64,000 nt of DNA. Source: Zhouia amylolytica (lineage in GTDB: Bacteria; Bacteroidota; Bacteroidia; Flavobacteriales; Flavobacteriaceae). The stretch covers positions 222,658 to 286,657 of the forward strand of contig NZ_FPAG01000008.1 in the NCBI RefSeq assembly GCF_900116365.1, read 5' to 3'. The notes under the pieces are model-generated. The model was not told the origin of the DNA. It was given only the letters and a program-made list of their open reading frames with translations, and made no database searches. Below, piece by piece: positions 53,399 to 61,417 of this stretch (the first letter of the stretch is position 1; each line of letters opens with the position of its first letter). Both the position numbers and the translations under genes were made by a program.

Positions 53399-54091
53399 AT
53401 GAAAAAAATTACCATTGCAATAGACGGTTATTCTTCTACCGGAAAAAGTACGATAGCAAAACAGCTGGCAAAAGCATTAGGATATGTGTATGTTGATTCA
53501 GGTGCGATGTACAGAGCAATTACCTTATACGCACTTGAGAACGAATTTATCGGTAGCGAGAAAGATAATATAGACGCTCTCGTTAAAATGCTTCCGTACA
53601 TTAAGTTAAAATTTGAACTGAACAATGCAACCGGGGCTGCTGAAATATATCTTGATGGTAAGAATGTCGAAAAAGAAATCCGGTCTTTAAAAATCTCTCA
53701 ACACGTAAGTAGAATTGCAACCATCACAGAAGTTCGTCAGAAGCTTGTAGATATGCAAAAAAAGATGGGCGAAAATAAAGGTGTTGTTATGGATGGTCGC
53801 GATATAGGTACCGTGGTGTTCCCTGATGCAGAATTGAAATTGTTCATGACAGCTTCTCCGGAAACAAGAGCTCATCGTAGGTATAAGGAACTGTTGGACA
53901 GAGGAGAAAAAGTAGTCTTTAAAGATGTGCTCGAGAATGTTCAAAATCGAGATTATATCGATTCTCATCGTGAAAACTCTCCTTTAGTAAGAGCAGAAGA
54001 TGCCATCGAATTTGATAATACCGACATGGGACTTCAAGATCAATTTGAACGAATTAAAGGAATGGCACTGCGAGTTATTGAAAAACAATGA
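53399..54091 (+). CDS. cmk: Cytidylate kinase
   Basis: A 230-residue CMP/dCMP kinase. P-loop DGYSSTGKSTIA at residues 8-19, the CMP-binding DSGAMYR, and MDGRDIGTVVFPDA. It recycles CMP and dCMP for nucleotide synthesis. I start at the ATG at 53399; a TTG directly before it is less likely. Cmk next to rpsA is a widely conserved arrangement. Confidence 0.95.
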   Translation: MKKITIAIDGYSSTGKSTIAKQLAKALGYVYVDSGAMYRAITLYALENEFIGSEKDNIDALVKMLPYIKLKFELNNATGAAEIYLDGKNVEKEIRSLKISQHVSRIATITEVRQKLVDMQKKMGENKGVVMDGRDIGTVVFPDAELKLFMTASPETRAHRRYKELLDRGEKVVFKDVLENVQNRDYIDSHRENSPLVRAEDAIEFDNTDMGLQDQFERIKGMALRVIEKQ

Positions 54092-54133
54092 TTTACTGTA
54101 AGTTTTAAAACTTGAAGTAATTCTTCTAATTGT

Positions 54134-54164
54134 TTGTGAATCAAATATTATTGTTTTAATTTTG
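54134..54164 (+). promoter_or_regulatory. Promoter of rpsA
   Basis: -33 TTG (54134-54136), 20-bp spacer, -7 TAATTTTG (54157-54164). Transcription would start near 54171, leaving a leader of about 115 nt. In it, AGAGGT (54186-54191) is complementary to ACCTCT (54244-54249), allowing a long-range stem that could be used in autoregulation. Confidence 0.7.
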
Positions 54165-54285
54165 CACTCCTTTTTGCATGTAGATAGAGGTGGAAGGGAA
54201 GAAAAAAACAAAACAATAATATCTTCTATGTTTAATATGCATAACCTCTTCATTGAATATAGAATACAAATTTAATACTCAGCAC

Positions 54286-56061
54286 ATGGCTGATACAAAC
54301 ACAAATCCAGAAGTACAGGAACAACAAAATCCTGCACAATTTTTAGAGAACTTTAACTGGGAGAAATACGAAGAAGGTATTGAGAAGGTTGAAGATGACA
54401 AACTTAAAGAGTTTGAAGATTTAGTAGAGAAAAATTTCGTTGAAACTGCGGATGATGATGTAGTTGAAGGTACTGTTGTTCACTTAACAGACAGAGAAGC
54501 AATCATCGATATCAATGCTAAGTCTGAAGGTGTAATCTCTCTAAATGAGTTCCGTTACAATCCTGATTTAAAAGTTGGTGATAAAGTAGAGGTGTTGATC
54601 GATGTTCGTGAAGATAAATCAGGTCAATTAGTACTTTCTCACAGAAAAGCTCGTGTAATTAAGGCATGGGATAGAGTTAATGAAGCTCACGATAAAGGAG
54701 AAATCGTTAACGGTTTTGTTAAGTGTAGAACTAAAGGTGGTATGATCGTAGACGTATTCGGAATTGAAGCGTTCTTACCAGGTTCTCAAATTGACGTTAA
54801 GCCTATCCGCGATTATGACCAATATGTAAATAAAACAATGGAATTCAAAGTTGTTAAAATCAACCACGAATTCAAAAACGTTGTTGTTTCTCATAAAGCA
54901 CTTATTGAGGCTGATATTGAAGAACAGAAGAAAGAGATCATTGGTCAATTAGAAAAAGGTCAAGTATTAGAAGGTGTTGTTAAAAACATTACTTCTTACG
55001 GTGTATTCATCGACCTTGGAGGTGTAGATGGATTAATCCATATTACAGACCTTTCATGGTCTCGTATCAACCACCCTAACGAGGTTGTTGAATTAGACCA
55101 GAAATTAAATGTGGTAATTCTTGACTTTGATGATAACAAGTCTAGAATCCAGTTAGGTCTTAAGCAATTACAGAAACATCCTTGGGAAGCTTTAGATGCT
55201 GAACTTAAAGTTGGTGATAAAGTAAAAGGTAAAGTAGTTGTTATAGCTGATTACGGTGCATTCGTAGAAGTTGCTGAAGGTGTTGAAGGTTTAATTCACG
55301 TTTCAGAAATGTCTTGGAGTACTCACTTACGTTCAGCTCAGGACTTCGTTAAAGTAGGTGATGAGGTTGAAGCTGTTATCTTAACATTAGATCGTGACGA
55401 GCGTAAAATGTCTCTGGGTATGAAGCAATTAACTCCAGATCCATGGACTGATATTACTGCTAAGTATCCTGTTGGTTCTAAGCATAAAGGTATCGTTAGA
55501 AACTTTACTAACTTCGGTGTTTTCGTAGAACTTGAAGAAGGTATCGACGGATTGATCTATATCTCAGACCTTTCTTGGACTAAGAAGATCAAACATCCAT
55601 CAGAGTTTGTTAACATTGGAGATGAGTTAGAGGTTGAAGTTCTTGAATTAGATGTTGAAGGACGTAAACTTTCTCTTGGACACAAACAAACTACTGAAAA
55701 CCCTTGGGATAAATACGAGCAAGAGTTCGCTGTAGGTACAGTTCACAATGCTGCAATCGATGAGATCGTAGACAAAGGAGCTACTATCCAGTTTAACGAT
55801 GATATCGTAGCGTTTGTTCCTTCACGTCACCTTGAAAAAGAAGACGGTAAGAAATTGAAGAAAGGTGATGTAGCTGACTTCAAAATCATTGAGTTTAATA
55901 AAGAATTCAAGAAAGTTGTAGCTAGCCACACGGCAATCTTCAAAGAAGAAGAAGAGAAAAATGTAAAAGCTGCTGCTGCTTCTAACGCAACTAAAGAGAA
56001 GACTACTTTAGGTGATTTAGATGCACTACAGGAGTTAAAAGATAAAATGGACGGAAAATAA
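54286..56061 (+). CDS. rpsA: 30S ribosomal protein S1
   Basis: A 591-residue S1 with six S1 (OB-fold) domains; repeated DYGAFVEVAEGVEGLIHVSEMSW-type blocks, e.g. SYGVFIDLGGVDGLIHITDLSW and NFGVFVELEEGIDGLIYISDLSW. It binds mRNA to the 30S subunit. The ATG at 54286 is chosen because MADTNTN is a plausible S1 start and the upstream frame lies in the leader. Its codons are markedly more biased than those of its neighbours, as expected for a highly expressed gene. Confidence 0.96.
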   Translation: MADTNTNPEVQEQQNPAQFLENFNWEKYEEGIEKVEDDKLKEFEDLVEKNFVETADDDVVEGTVVHLTDREAIIDINAKSEGVISLNEFRYNPDLKVGDKVEVLIDVREDKSGQLVLSHRKARVIKAWDRVNEAHDKGEIVNGFVKCRTKGGMIVDVFGIEAFLPGSQIDVKPIRDYDQYVNKTMEFKVVKINHEFKNVVVSHKALIEADIEEQKKEIIGQLEKGQVLEGVVKNITSYGVFIDLGGVDGLIHITDLSWSRINHPNEVVELDQKLNVVILDFDDNKSRIQLGLKQLQKHPWEALDAELKVGDKVKGKVVVIADYGAFVEVAEGVEGLIHVSEMSWSTHLRSAQDFVKVGDEVEAVILTLDRDERKMSLGMKQLTPDPWTDITAKYPVGSKHKGIVRNFTNFGVFVELEEGIDGLIYISDLSWTKKIKHPSEFVNIGDELEVEVLELDVEGRKLSLGHKQTTENPWDKYEQEFAVGTVHNAAIDEIVDKGATIQFNDDIVAFVPSRHLEKEDGKKLKKGDVADFKIIEFNKEFKKVVASHTAIFKEEEEKNVKAAAASNATKEKTTLGDLDALQELKDKMDGK

Positions 56062-56084
56062 GCCGTAATTATCTTTATAAAATT

Positions 56085-56116
56085 AAAAGCCCTCAATAAT
56101 ATTGAGGGCTTTTTTT
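56085..56116. terminator. Intrinsic terminator
   Basis: AAAAGCCCTCAAT (56085-56097), loop AAT, ATTGAGGGCTTTT (56101-56113), T-run. It serves rpsA and the converging SGNH gene. Confidence 0.93.
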
Positions 56117-56117
56117 A

Positions 56118-56798
56118 TTACTTCGTCATGGCTTTTTGTATCGCTGCTTCAGCAAGGGGGCGCATTACCTCATATCCTTCACTCGTAGGGTGCACTTCAT
56201 CATTGGCGTAAATAGGTTTCATGCCTTTACGTTTGTCTGAAAGGTGCGAATGGTAATCCAGATAAATATGCCCATGCTTTTCGGCATATGCCTTCATCCA
56301 GTTGTTGATCTTAATGATTTTTTCTGCGGGCTTTAACCCTGGTTTCCATGGATAGTCATAAACAGGAAGTATTGATGATAACACTACCTTAATTCCGTTT
56401 GCAGTCGCAATTTCAGCCATAGATGCCAGGTTATCCTGGATCATTTTAATTGTCGATGGACCTGTATTACCGGCAATATCATTAGTACCTGCCAAAATAA
56501 CAACTACTTTCGGTTGTAAATCAACAACATCCTGACGAAACCGAATTAACATCTGCGGCGTTGTTTGTCCGCTGATCCCTCTGTTAATAAAACCGTTTTT
56601 ATTAAAAAACTCCGGATCGTGATTCATCCATCCTTCGGTGATCGAGTTTCCCATAAAAACTACTTCCACAGGTTTTTGGAGTCTGATAATTTCACTATTG
56701 TCCGCTTTAAACCGTTTTAAATTAGGCCAGTCTTGTGCAGCCGTATTGAAGAAAGCCATCAGAAATAATAGGAGTAACGTGATAGATTTTGTTCTCAT
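56118..56798 (-). CDS. SGNH/GDSL family hydrolase, secreted
   Basis: A 226-residue secreted SGNH hydrolase (signal peptide about 1-22, TAAQ). The blocks are GNSITEG (block I, nucleophile Ser about 52), GISGQT (II), AGTNDIAG (III) and DEVHPTSEGY (V, catalytic Asp and His). Members resemble acetylxylan esterase/PAF-acetylhydrolase-like GDSL lipases. Substrate unknown; deacetylation of polysaccharides is possible. Confidence 0.9.
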   Translation of the reverse strand: MRTKSITLLLLFLMAFFNTAAQDWPNLKRFKADNSEIIRLQKPVEVVFMGNSITEGWMNHDPEFFNKNGFINRGISGQTTPQMLIRFRQDVVDLQPKVVVILAGTNDIAGNTGPSTIKMIQDNLASMAEIATANGIKVVLSSILPVYDYPWKPGLKPAEKIIKINNWMKAYAEKHGHIYLDYHSHLSDKRKGMKPIYANDEVHPTSEGYEVMRPLAEAAIQKAMTK

Positions 56799-56968
56799 TT
56801 TATTTAATCTTTTGAATTTAAAATCATAATTTAATGGAGAAAATGAAATGGTATTTATTGATAATCATTTAATTATTTCAGGATTAAAAAATCATCAAAT
56901 TACAAGTTAGTTTTATTTCGCAATAAATCCGTATTTTTACAAACCAAACACGATTGCAATTCGAAATT

Positions 56969-57508
56969 ATGAGTCAAAAAGTTCTGCTTTCTTCTAAAGA
57001 GATCCATATTATACTGCATCGTTTGGCTTGTCAACTGATAGAGAATCATTTAGATTTTAAAAATACTGTTTTAATAGGAATTCAGCCCAGAGGCGTTTTT
57101 CTTGCAGAACGCCTGAGTAAGATTCTCAAGGAAGACTATAAAGTCAAAGATGTGGCGTTGGGATACCTTGATATTACTTTTTATCGTGATGACTTTAGAA
57201 GAGGAGAGAAACCTCTCGAAGCTAATAAAACAAATATTAACTTTCTGGTAGAAGATAAGAAAGTAGTTTTTATAGACGATGTGCTTTATACTGGTAGAAG
57301 TATCAGAGCCGCACTAACTGCTATACAATCTTTTGGACGACCTTCAGAAATTGAACTTCTAACCTTAATCGACAGGAGGTTTAGCAGGCATTTACCAATA
57401 CAGCCCGATTATAGAGGAAGACAGGTTGATGCCATCAATCAGGAAAAAGTTAAAGTACTTTGGGAAGAGAATGATGGAGAAGATGTAGTTTATTTAGTAA
57501 ATAATTAG
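56969..57508 (+). CDS. pyrR: PyrR bifunctional pyrimidine regulator/uracil phosphoribosyltransferase
   Basis: A 179-residue PyrR. It has the PRPP motif VVFIDDVLYTGRSIRAAL, IGIQPRGVFLAERL and DRRFSRHLPIQPDYRGR near the end. In other bacteria PyrR binds pyr-operon mRNA in a uridine-nucleotide-dependent way and has weak UPRTase activity. The ATG at 56969 is used, not a TTG 15 bp upstream. It lies 17 bp ahead of pyrB, forming an operon. No PyrR-binding leader stem was identified. Confidence 0.92.
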   Translation: MSQKVLLSSKEIHIILHRLACQLIENHLDFKNTVLIGIQPRGVFLAERLSKILKEDYKVKDVALGYLDITFYRDDFRRGEKPLEANKTNINFLVEDKKVVFIDDVLYTGRSIRAALTAIQSFGRPSEIELLTLIDRRFSRHLPIQPDYRGRQVDAINQEKVKVLWEENDGEDVVYLVNN

Positions 57509-57525
57509 AAAATAAGTCAACAGCA

Positions 57526-58455
57526 ATGAGTGAATTAAGTGTAGATCACTTACTGGGAATAAAGTATCTTAAGGAAGAAGATATACAACTGATATTTGAG
57601 ACAGCTGATCACTTTAAAGAGGTGATTAACCGTCCGATTAAAAAAGTACCTTCACTGCGCGATATTACCATCGCCAATATGTTTTTTGAGAATAGTACAA
57701 GAACGAAGCTTTCTTTTGAATTGGCGGAGAAAAGGTTATCAGCTGATGTGGTTAATTTCTCTGCTTCACAATCTTCTGTAGCCAAAGGAGAAACACTCAT
57801 AGATACGGTAAACAATATCTTATCGATGAAGGTTGATATGGTCGTAATGAGACATCCAAATCCGGGAGCTGGAGTGTTCTTATCAAGACATGTGAATGCC
57901 AGTATTGTAAATGCAGGAGACGGTACTCATGAACATCCAACCCAGGCCTTACTTGATTCCTATTCTATTAGAGAACGCTTAGGAGATGTAGCCGGAAAAA
58001 ATGTGGTCATTGTTGGAGATATCTTGCATTCAAGAGTAGCACTTTCAAATATATTTGCACTGAAATTACAAGGGGCTAACGTTAAAGTCTGCGGACCAAA
58101 GACATTGATACCAAAATATATTACCTCCTTGGGAGTGGAGGTGGAAACCAATCTTAGAGCTGCACTCGAATGGTGTGACGTAGCTAATATGCTTAGAGTA
58201 CAAAATGAGCGTATGGATATTAGCTATTTCCCGACAACCAGAGAATATACCCAGCAATTCGGAGTTAATAAAAAAATATTAGATTCCTTAGATAAAGAGA
58301 TTACGATTATGCACCCCGGACCAATAAACAGGGGAGTAGAGATAACTAGTGATGTAGCCGATTCAAAACAGGCTATTATTCTCAATCAGGTAGAGAATGG
58401 AGTAGCTGTTAGGATGGCAGTGATATATTTATTAGCATCTAAAATTAAACAATAA
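57526..58455 (+). CDS. pyrB: Aspartate carbamoyltransferase catalytic subunit
   Basis: A 309-residue ATCase, first committed step of pyrimidine synthesis (carbamoyl phosphate plus aspartate). It has the carbamoyl-phosphate motif STRTKLSFE (57-65), HPTQALLD and HPGPINRGVE. The length fits the class without a regulatory subunit; no pyrI in the window. It is coupled to pyrR, and the next gene is 4 bp downstream. Confidence 0.95.
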   Translation: MSELSVDHLLGIKYLKEEDIQLIFETADHFKEVINRPIKKVPSLRDITIANMFFENSTRTKLSFELAEKRLSADVVNFSASQSSVAKGETLIDTVNNILSMKVDMVVMRHPNPGAGVFLSRHVNASIVNAGDGTHEHPTQALLDSYSIRERLGDVAGKNVVIVGDILHSRVALSNIFALKLQGANVKVCGPKTLIPKYITSLGVEVETNLRAALEWCDVANMLRVQNERMDISYFPTTREYTQQFGVNKKILDSLDKEITIMHPGPINRGVEITSDVADSKQAIILNQVENGVAVRMAVIYLLASKIKQ

Positions 58456-58459
58456 CATT

Positions 58460-58792
58460 ATGATTTTTGATAAGCAAGGAAATACTACCGTAGCTACACA
58501 AGAAGCAGTATCGTTAGCTACATTTTTGAAGCGATTGGACGAATCATATTCAAAATGGAAAAATAATAATTTGATCGTTAACCTGCTTTCAATAAATAAA
58601 ATTGAAGCGAATGATTTATTGGAGTTTTTACCATTGCGAAATAAGCATACCGAAGGTAAAAATTCTTTTGTTATTGTTTCCACAGCTGTTAAATATGAGG
58701 ATGTACATGATGACCTCATAGTGGTACCGACACTAAAGGAAGCTTTTGACATTATTGAAATGGACGAGATTGAAAGAGATCTCGATATTTAA
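58460..58792 (+). CDS. STAS-like small protein between pyrB and rnz
   Basis: A 110-residue protein with alternating strands and helices and no membrane segment: LATFLKRLDESYSKWKNNNLIVNLLSI and SFVIVSTAVKYEDVHDDLIVVPTLKEAFDIIEMDEIERDL. The order and the final beta-alpha unit resemble the STAS fold of anti-sigma-factor antagonists, but no phosphorylatable DSxG motif is clear. Homologues are often mislabelled as ribonuclease Z because of the gene next door. It is 4 bp after pyrB and 19 bp ahead of rnz. Confidence 0.65.
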   Translation: MIFDKQGNTTVATQEAVSLATFLKRLDESYSKWKNNNLIVNLLSINKIEANDLLEFLPLRNKHTEGKNSFVIVSTAVKYEDVHDDLIVVPTLKEAFDIIEMDEIERDLDI

Positions 58793-58811
58793 TTTATAAA
58801 TTTAAGTTCGT

Positions 58812-59717
58812 TTGAAACTATCAATCCTTGGTTGTTACAGTGCCACACCCAGAGCTTTAACGAATCCTACAGCTCAGGTATTGGAAATTAAAGGACATGT
58901 TTTTTTAATCGATTGTGGAGAAGGAACCCAGGTACAACTTAGAAAGCAGCAAATAAAATTTGCAAGAATTAAACATGTGTTCATATCACATCTTCACGGA
59001 GATCATTTCTTCGGATTACCTGGCTTGATATCTACATTCATGCTGCTTGGAAGAGAAGCAGAGCTGCATATCTACGGTCCAAAAGGCATTAAAAAAGCGG
59101 TGACTACTATGTTAAAAGTAGGAAATGCCTGGACTAATTTCCCATTAATTTTTCATGAATTAACCGCCAAAGAGTCTGAGATCATTTTTGAAGATGAAAA
59201 GATTTCAGTTAAAACCATTCCTCTTATTCATAGAATATATACCAATGGATTTCTTTTTTCAGAAAAAGAAGGTGAACGAAAGCTAAATATCGGCGCCGCT
59301 GAAGATTATGGAATTGATGTGTCGTATTACAGAAATATTAAACAAGGTAAAGATGTGATGAATGAAGAGGGGAAATTAATCGCGAACCACTTACTCACCT
59401 TTGACCCTCCAGCCCCTAAAAGCTATGCTTTTTGTAGTGATACGGCTTTCAATCAGGAAATTATTCCCATTATAAAAAACGCGGGTGTGCTTTATCACGA
59501 AAGTACTTTTACCAAGGCACATGAGCATTTAACCAAACCAACGGGTCACTCTACCGCAGCTGAAGCTGCTACAATTGCAAAAGAAGCGAATGTAGGGATG
59601 TTGATTCTAGGACATTATTCAACACGCTATAAATCCTTGGAAGTGTTTAAAAATGAAGCGAAAAGTATTTTTAAAAACGTTCATTTGGCGGAAGACGGGA
59701 AAGTATTTGAACTCTGA
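58812..59717 (+). CDS. rnz: Ribonuclease Z
   Basis: A 301-residue tRNA 3'-processing metallo-beta-lactamase. The HxHxDH motif is SHLHGDH (His60, His62, Asp64, His65). Other zinc ligands are in LIHR, CSDTAF and GHYSTRY. It starts with TTG (58812): MKLSILGCYS is the conserved family start and no upstream in-frame ATG exists. It is in the pyrR-pyrB-STAS-rnz run and probably co-transcribed with it. Confidence 0.93.
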   Translation: MKLSILGCYSATPRALTNPTAQVLEIKGHVFLIDCGEGTQVQLRKQQIKFARIKHVFISHLHGDHFFGLPGLISTFMLLGREAELHIYGPKGIKKAVTTMLKVGNAWTNFPLIFHELTAKESEIIFEDEKISVKTIPLIHRIYTNGFLFSEKEGERKLNIGAAEDYGIDVSYYRNIKQGKDVMNEEGKLIANHLLTFDPPAPKSYAFCSDTAFNQEIIPIIKNAGVLYHESTFTKAHEHLTKPTGHSTAAEAATIAKEANVGMLILGHYSTRYKSLEVFKNEAKSIFKNVHLAEDGKVFEL

Positions 59718-59725
59718 AGTTTTTT

Positions 59726-59791
59726 ACTCCATAACCACATAACTCCATAACTCCATAACAAGATTACTCCATAACAAGATTACTCCATAAC
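59726..59791. repeat. 8/16-bp intergenic tandem repeat
   Basis: ACTCCATAAC occurs five times at 59726, 59742, 59750, 59766 and 59782, spaced 16, 8, 16 and 16 bp. Units are ACTCCATA with an optional 8-bp insert ACAAGATT or variant (CACATA, TTCATC). It lies between rnz and pdxH. No dyad symmetry, so not a CRISPR array. Probably a slippage-derived repeat. Confidence 0.8.
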
Positions 59792-59883
59792 TTCATCCTT
59801 AACTTTACCCCAAAGCAGGGCGTTTAACTTATTTCTATTAATTATTTTTGTAGTAAAATAATTCAGGTTTAATACCATTTTTT

Positions 59884-60531
59884 ATGCAAAACGATTTAGG
59901 TCATTATCGAAGAAATTACCAAAAGAGTGAACTTATAGAAACCAATGTCCCTGATAATCCCATGCAATTATTTCAAACATGGTTTTATGAGGTAGAACAA
60001 TTTGGAGGAGTGGAAGAGGCCAATGCCATGACGGTTTCAACCATTGGTTTAGATGGATTTCCAAAGAACAGGGTCGTTTTATTAAAAAAGTATACCTACG
60101 AAGGATTTATATTCTATACTAATTATAATAGTGAAAAGGGAAAGGCTATAGCTGCCAACCCTAATATTTGTCTGTCGTTTTTCTGGCCCAATCTGGAGCG
60201 ACAGGTCATTATAAAGGGTACTGCCGAAAAGGTGTCAGAAAACCTTTCCGATGGTTACTTTGAATCCCGACCGGATGGTAGCAAATTAGGAGCGATTGTT
60301 TCAGACCAAAGTGAAGTTATTGAGAACCGAAGTGTTTTAGAACAGAAATTGAAGGAACTCGAAAGCGAATTAAAAGGTAAAGAGATTGAGAGACCTTCAT
60401 ATTGGGGAGGATATATCGTGAAGCCCGAATCGGTAGAGTTTTGGCAGGGAAGACCCAATCGTTTACATGATAGGCTACGATATACTTTACAAAAAGACTA
60501 CAGTTGGAAAATTGAAAGATTAGCCCCTTAA
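59884..60531 (+). CDS. pdxH: Pyridoxamine 5'-phosphate oxidase
   Basis: A 215-residue PdxH that oxidises pyridoxamine or pyridoxine 5'-phosphate to PLP with FMN. It has MTVSTIGLDGFPKNRVVLLK, YTNYNSEKGKAI, and the C-terminal EFWQGRPNRLHDRLRY with conserved Arg and His. The length is normal. It is monocistronic. Confidence 0.94.
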   Translation: MQNDLGHYRRNYQKSELIETNVPDNPMQLFQTWFYEVEQFGGVEEANAMTVSTIGLDGFPKNRVVLLKKYTYEGFIFYTNYNSEKGKAIAANPNICLSFFWPNLERQVIIKGTAEKVSENLSDGYFESRPDGSKLGAIVSDQSEVIENRSVLEQKLKELESELKGKEIERPSYWGGYIVKPESVEFWQGRPNRLHDRLRYTLQKDYSWKIERLAP

Positions 60532-60625
60532 AGGTGTGCATTGTAACATTTTTGTAAAGTTAAAGTTATCACTTCGTGCATTTCGTCGAAAAATAATGCA
60601 TTTTATCGGTAGTTAAAAGATTTTA

Positions 60626-60653
60626 TGGTAAGTTAGATATACCAAACTTACCA
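60626..60653. promoter_or_regulatory. Inverted repeat directly before CAP-domain gene
   Basis: TGGTAAGTT (60626-60634) and AACTTACCA (60645-60653) form a perfect 9-bp dyad with a 10-bp spacer, ending 3 bp before the ATG at 60657. It could be an operator or mRNA stem masking the start. A similar GGTAAGTAGTT stem occurs just after the gene. Confidence 0.5.
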
Positions 60654-60656
60654 AAC

Positions 60657-61145
60657 ATGAAATCTATTATGCTATTAGCATCATTAATTATGATGCCTGT
60701 ATTGTTCACTTCATGCTCAAAAGAAGAGCTTATCTCTGACCAGAATCTGGCTATTGATATTAAAATCGAAGATGCCAATTTACAAGAAGATGTTATTGAT
60801 TTAATTAATGATCATCGTATAGACATTGGTTTAAACACCCTAAACTTTTTGGAAATTGTAAAAACCGTGGCTGCCACTCATACAGATTATATGATCGAGA
60901 AGGGGGAAGTAAGCCATGAATTTTTCTTTACCCGGGAGAAGGAGTTAAAAGAAAAGGCAGATGCTGAATTGGTAGGAGAAAATGTGGCATATGGATTTAG
61001 TACGGCAAAAGGAGTGGTTGATGCATGGTTGAAAAGTGATAAACACAGAGAAAATATTAATGGTGACTTTACACATGTTGGTATTTCAGCCAAGAAAAAT
61101 GCAGAGGGTAGAGTGTATTACACGCTAATGCTGGTAAAAAAATAA
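60657..61145 (+). CDS. CAP (SCP/PR1) domain lipoprotein
   Basis: A 162-residue lipoprotein with lipobox LFTSC (Cys20) and a CAP domain. It shows INDHRIDIGLNTLNF, THTDYMIEKGEVSHEFF (His), ELVGENVAYGF and VVDAWLKSDKHRENINGDFTHVGIS, the canonical CAP blocks with both His and Glu. Bacterial CAP proteins are secreted or lipidated and of unclear function. It is monocistronic. Confidence 0.88.
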   Translation: MKSIMLLASLIMMPVLFTSCSKEELISDQNLAIDIKIEDANLQEDVIDLINDHRIDIGLNTLNFLEIVKTVAATHTDYMIEKGEVSHEFFFTREKELKEKADAELVGENVAYGFSTAKGVVDAWLKSDKHRENINGDFTHVGISAKKNAEGRVYYTLMLVKK

Positions 61146-61158
61146 GACGTTTAAAAAA

Positions 61159-61190
61159 ACTACTTACTTACGATTCCATGGTAAGTAGTT
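61159..61190 (+). terminator. Stem-loop after CAP gene
   Basis: AACTACTTAC (61159-61168) pairs with GTAAGTAGTT (61181-61190); 12-nt loop and no T-run. A weak terminator at most. Confidence 0.4.
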
Positions 61191-61330
61191 AACCTATTGA
61201 CTTCAGGTGCTCATTGAGGCCTTAAGCAAATAAACATTAAGGATGCAATTCACTCTTTGAATTGCTAATCTTTGAAAACTTTAGATTTCTGTTAGTTAGC
61301 AGAGAAGGAATGCCCCTTATCTTTCTCAAT

Positions 61331-61365
61331 CCGTACTTAGCCTGCCTGGTGCAGGCTTTTTACGG
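61331..61365. terminator. Nested hairpin with T-tract
   Basis: Inner stem AGCCTGC (61339-61345) / GCAGGCT (61351-61357), followed by TTTT. Outer arms CCGTA (61331-61335) and TACGG (61361-61365) extend it across a symmetric 3-nt internal loop. It could terminate plus-strand transcription ahead of porP, or be a small dispersed repeat. Confidence 0.6.
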
Positions 61366-61417
61366 GAGAAATTTTCGGATAATGAAGCATGAAGGTTGGT
61401 TGACTAATTCTTTTTTA

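Noticed and set aside
59726..59791. CRISPR array
   Set aside because: Repeat unit is 8-10 bp, spacers are repeated themselves, and no cas genes are seen.
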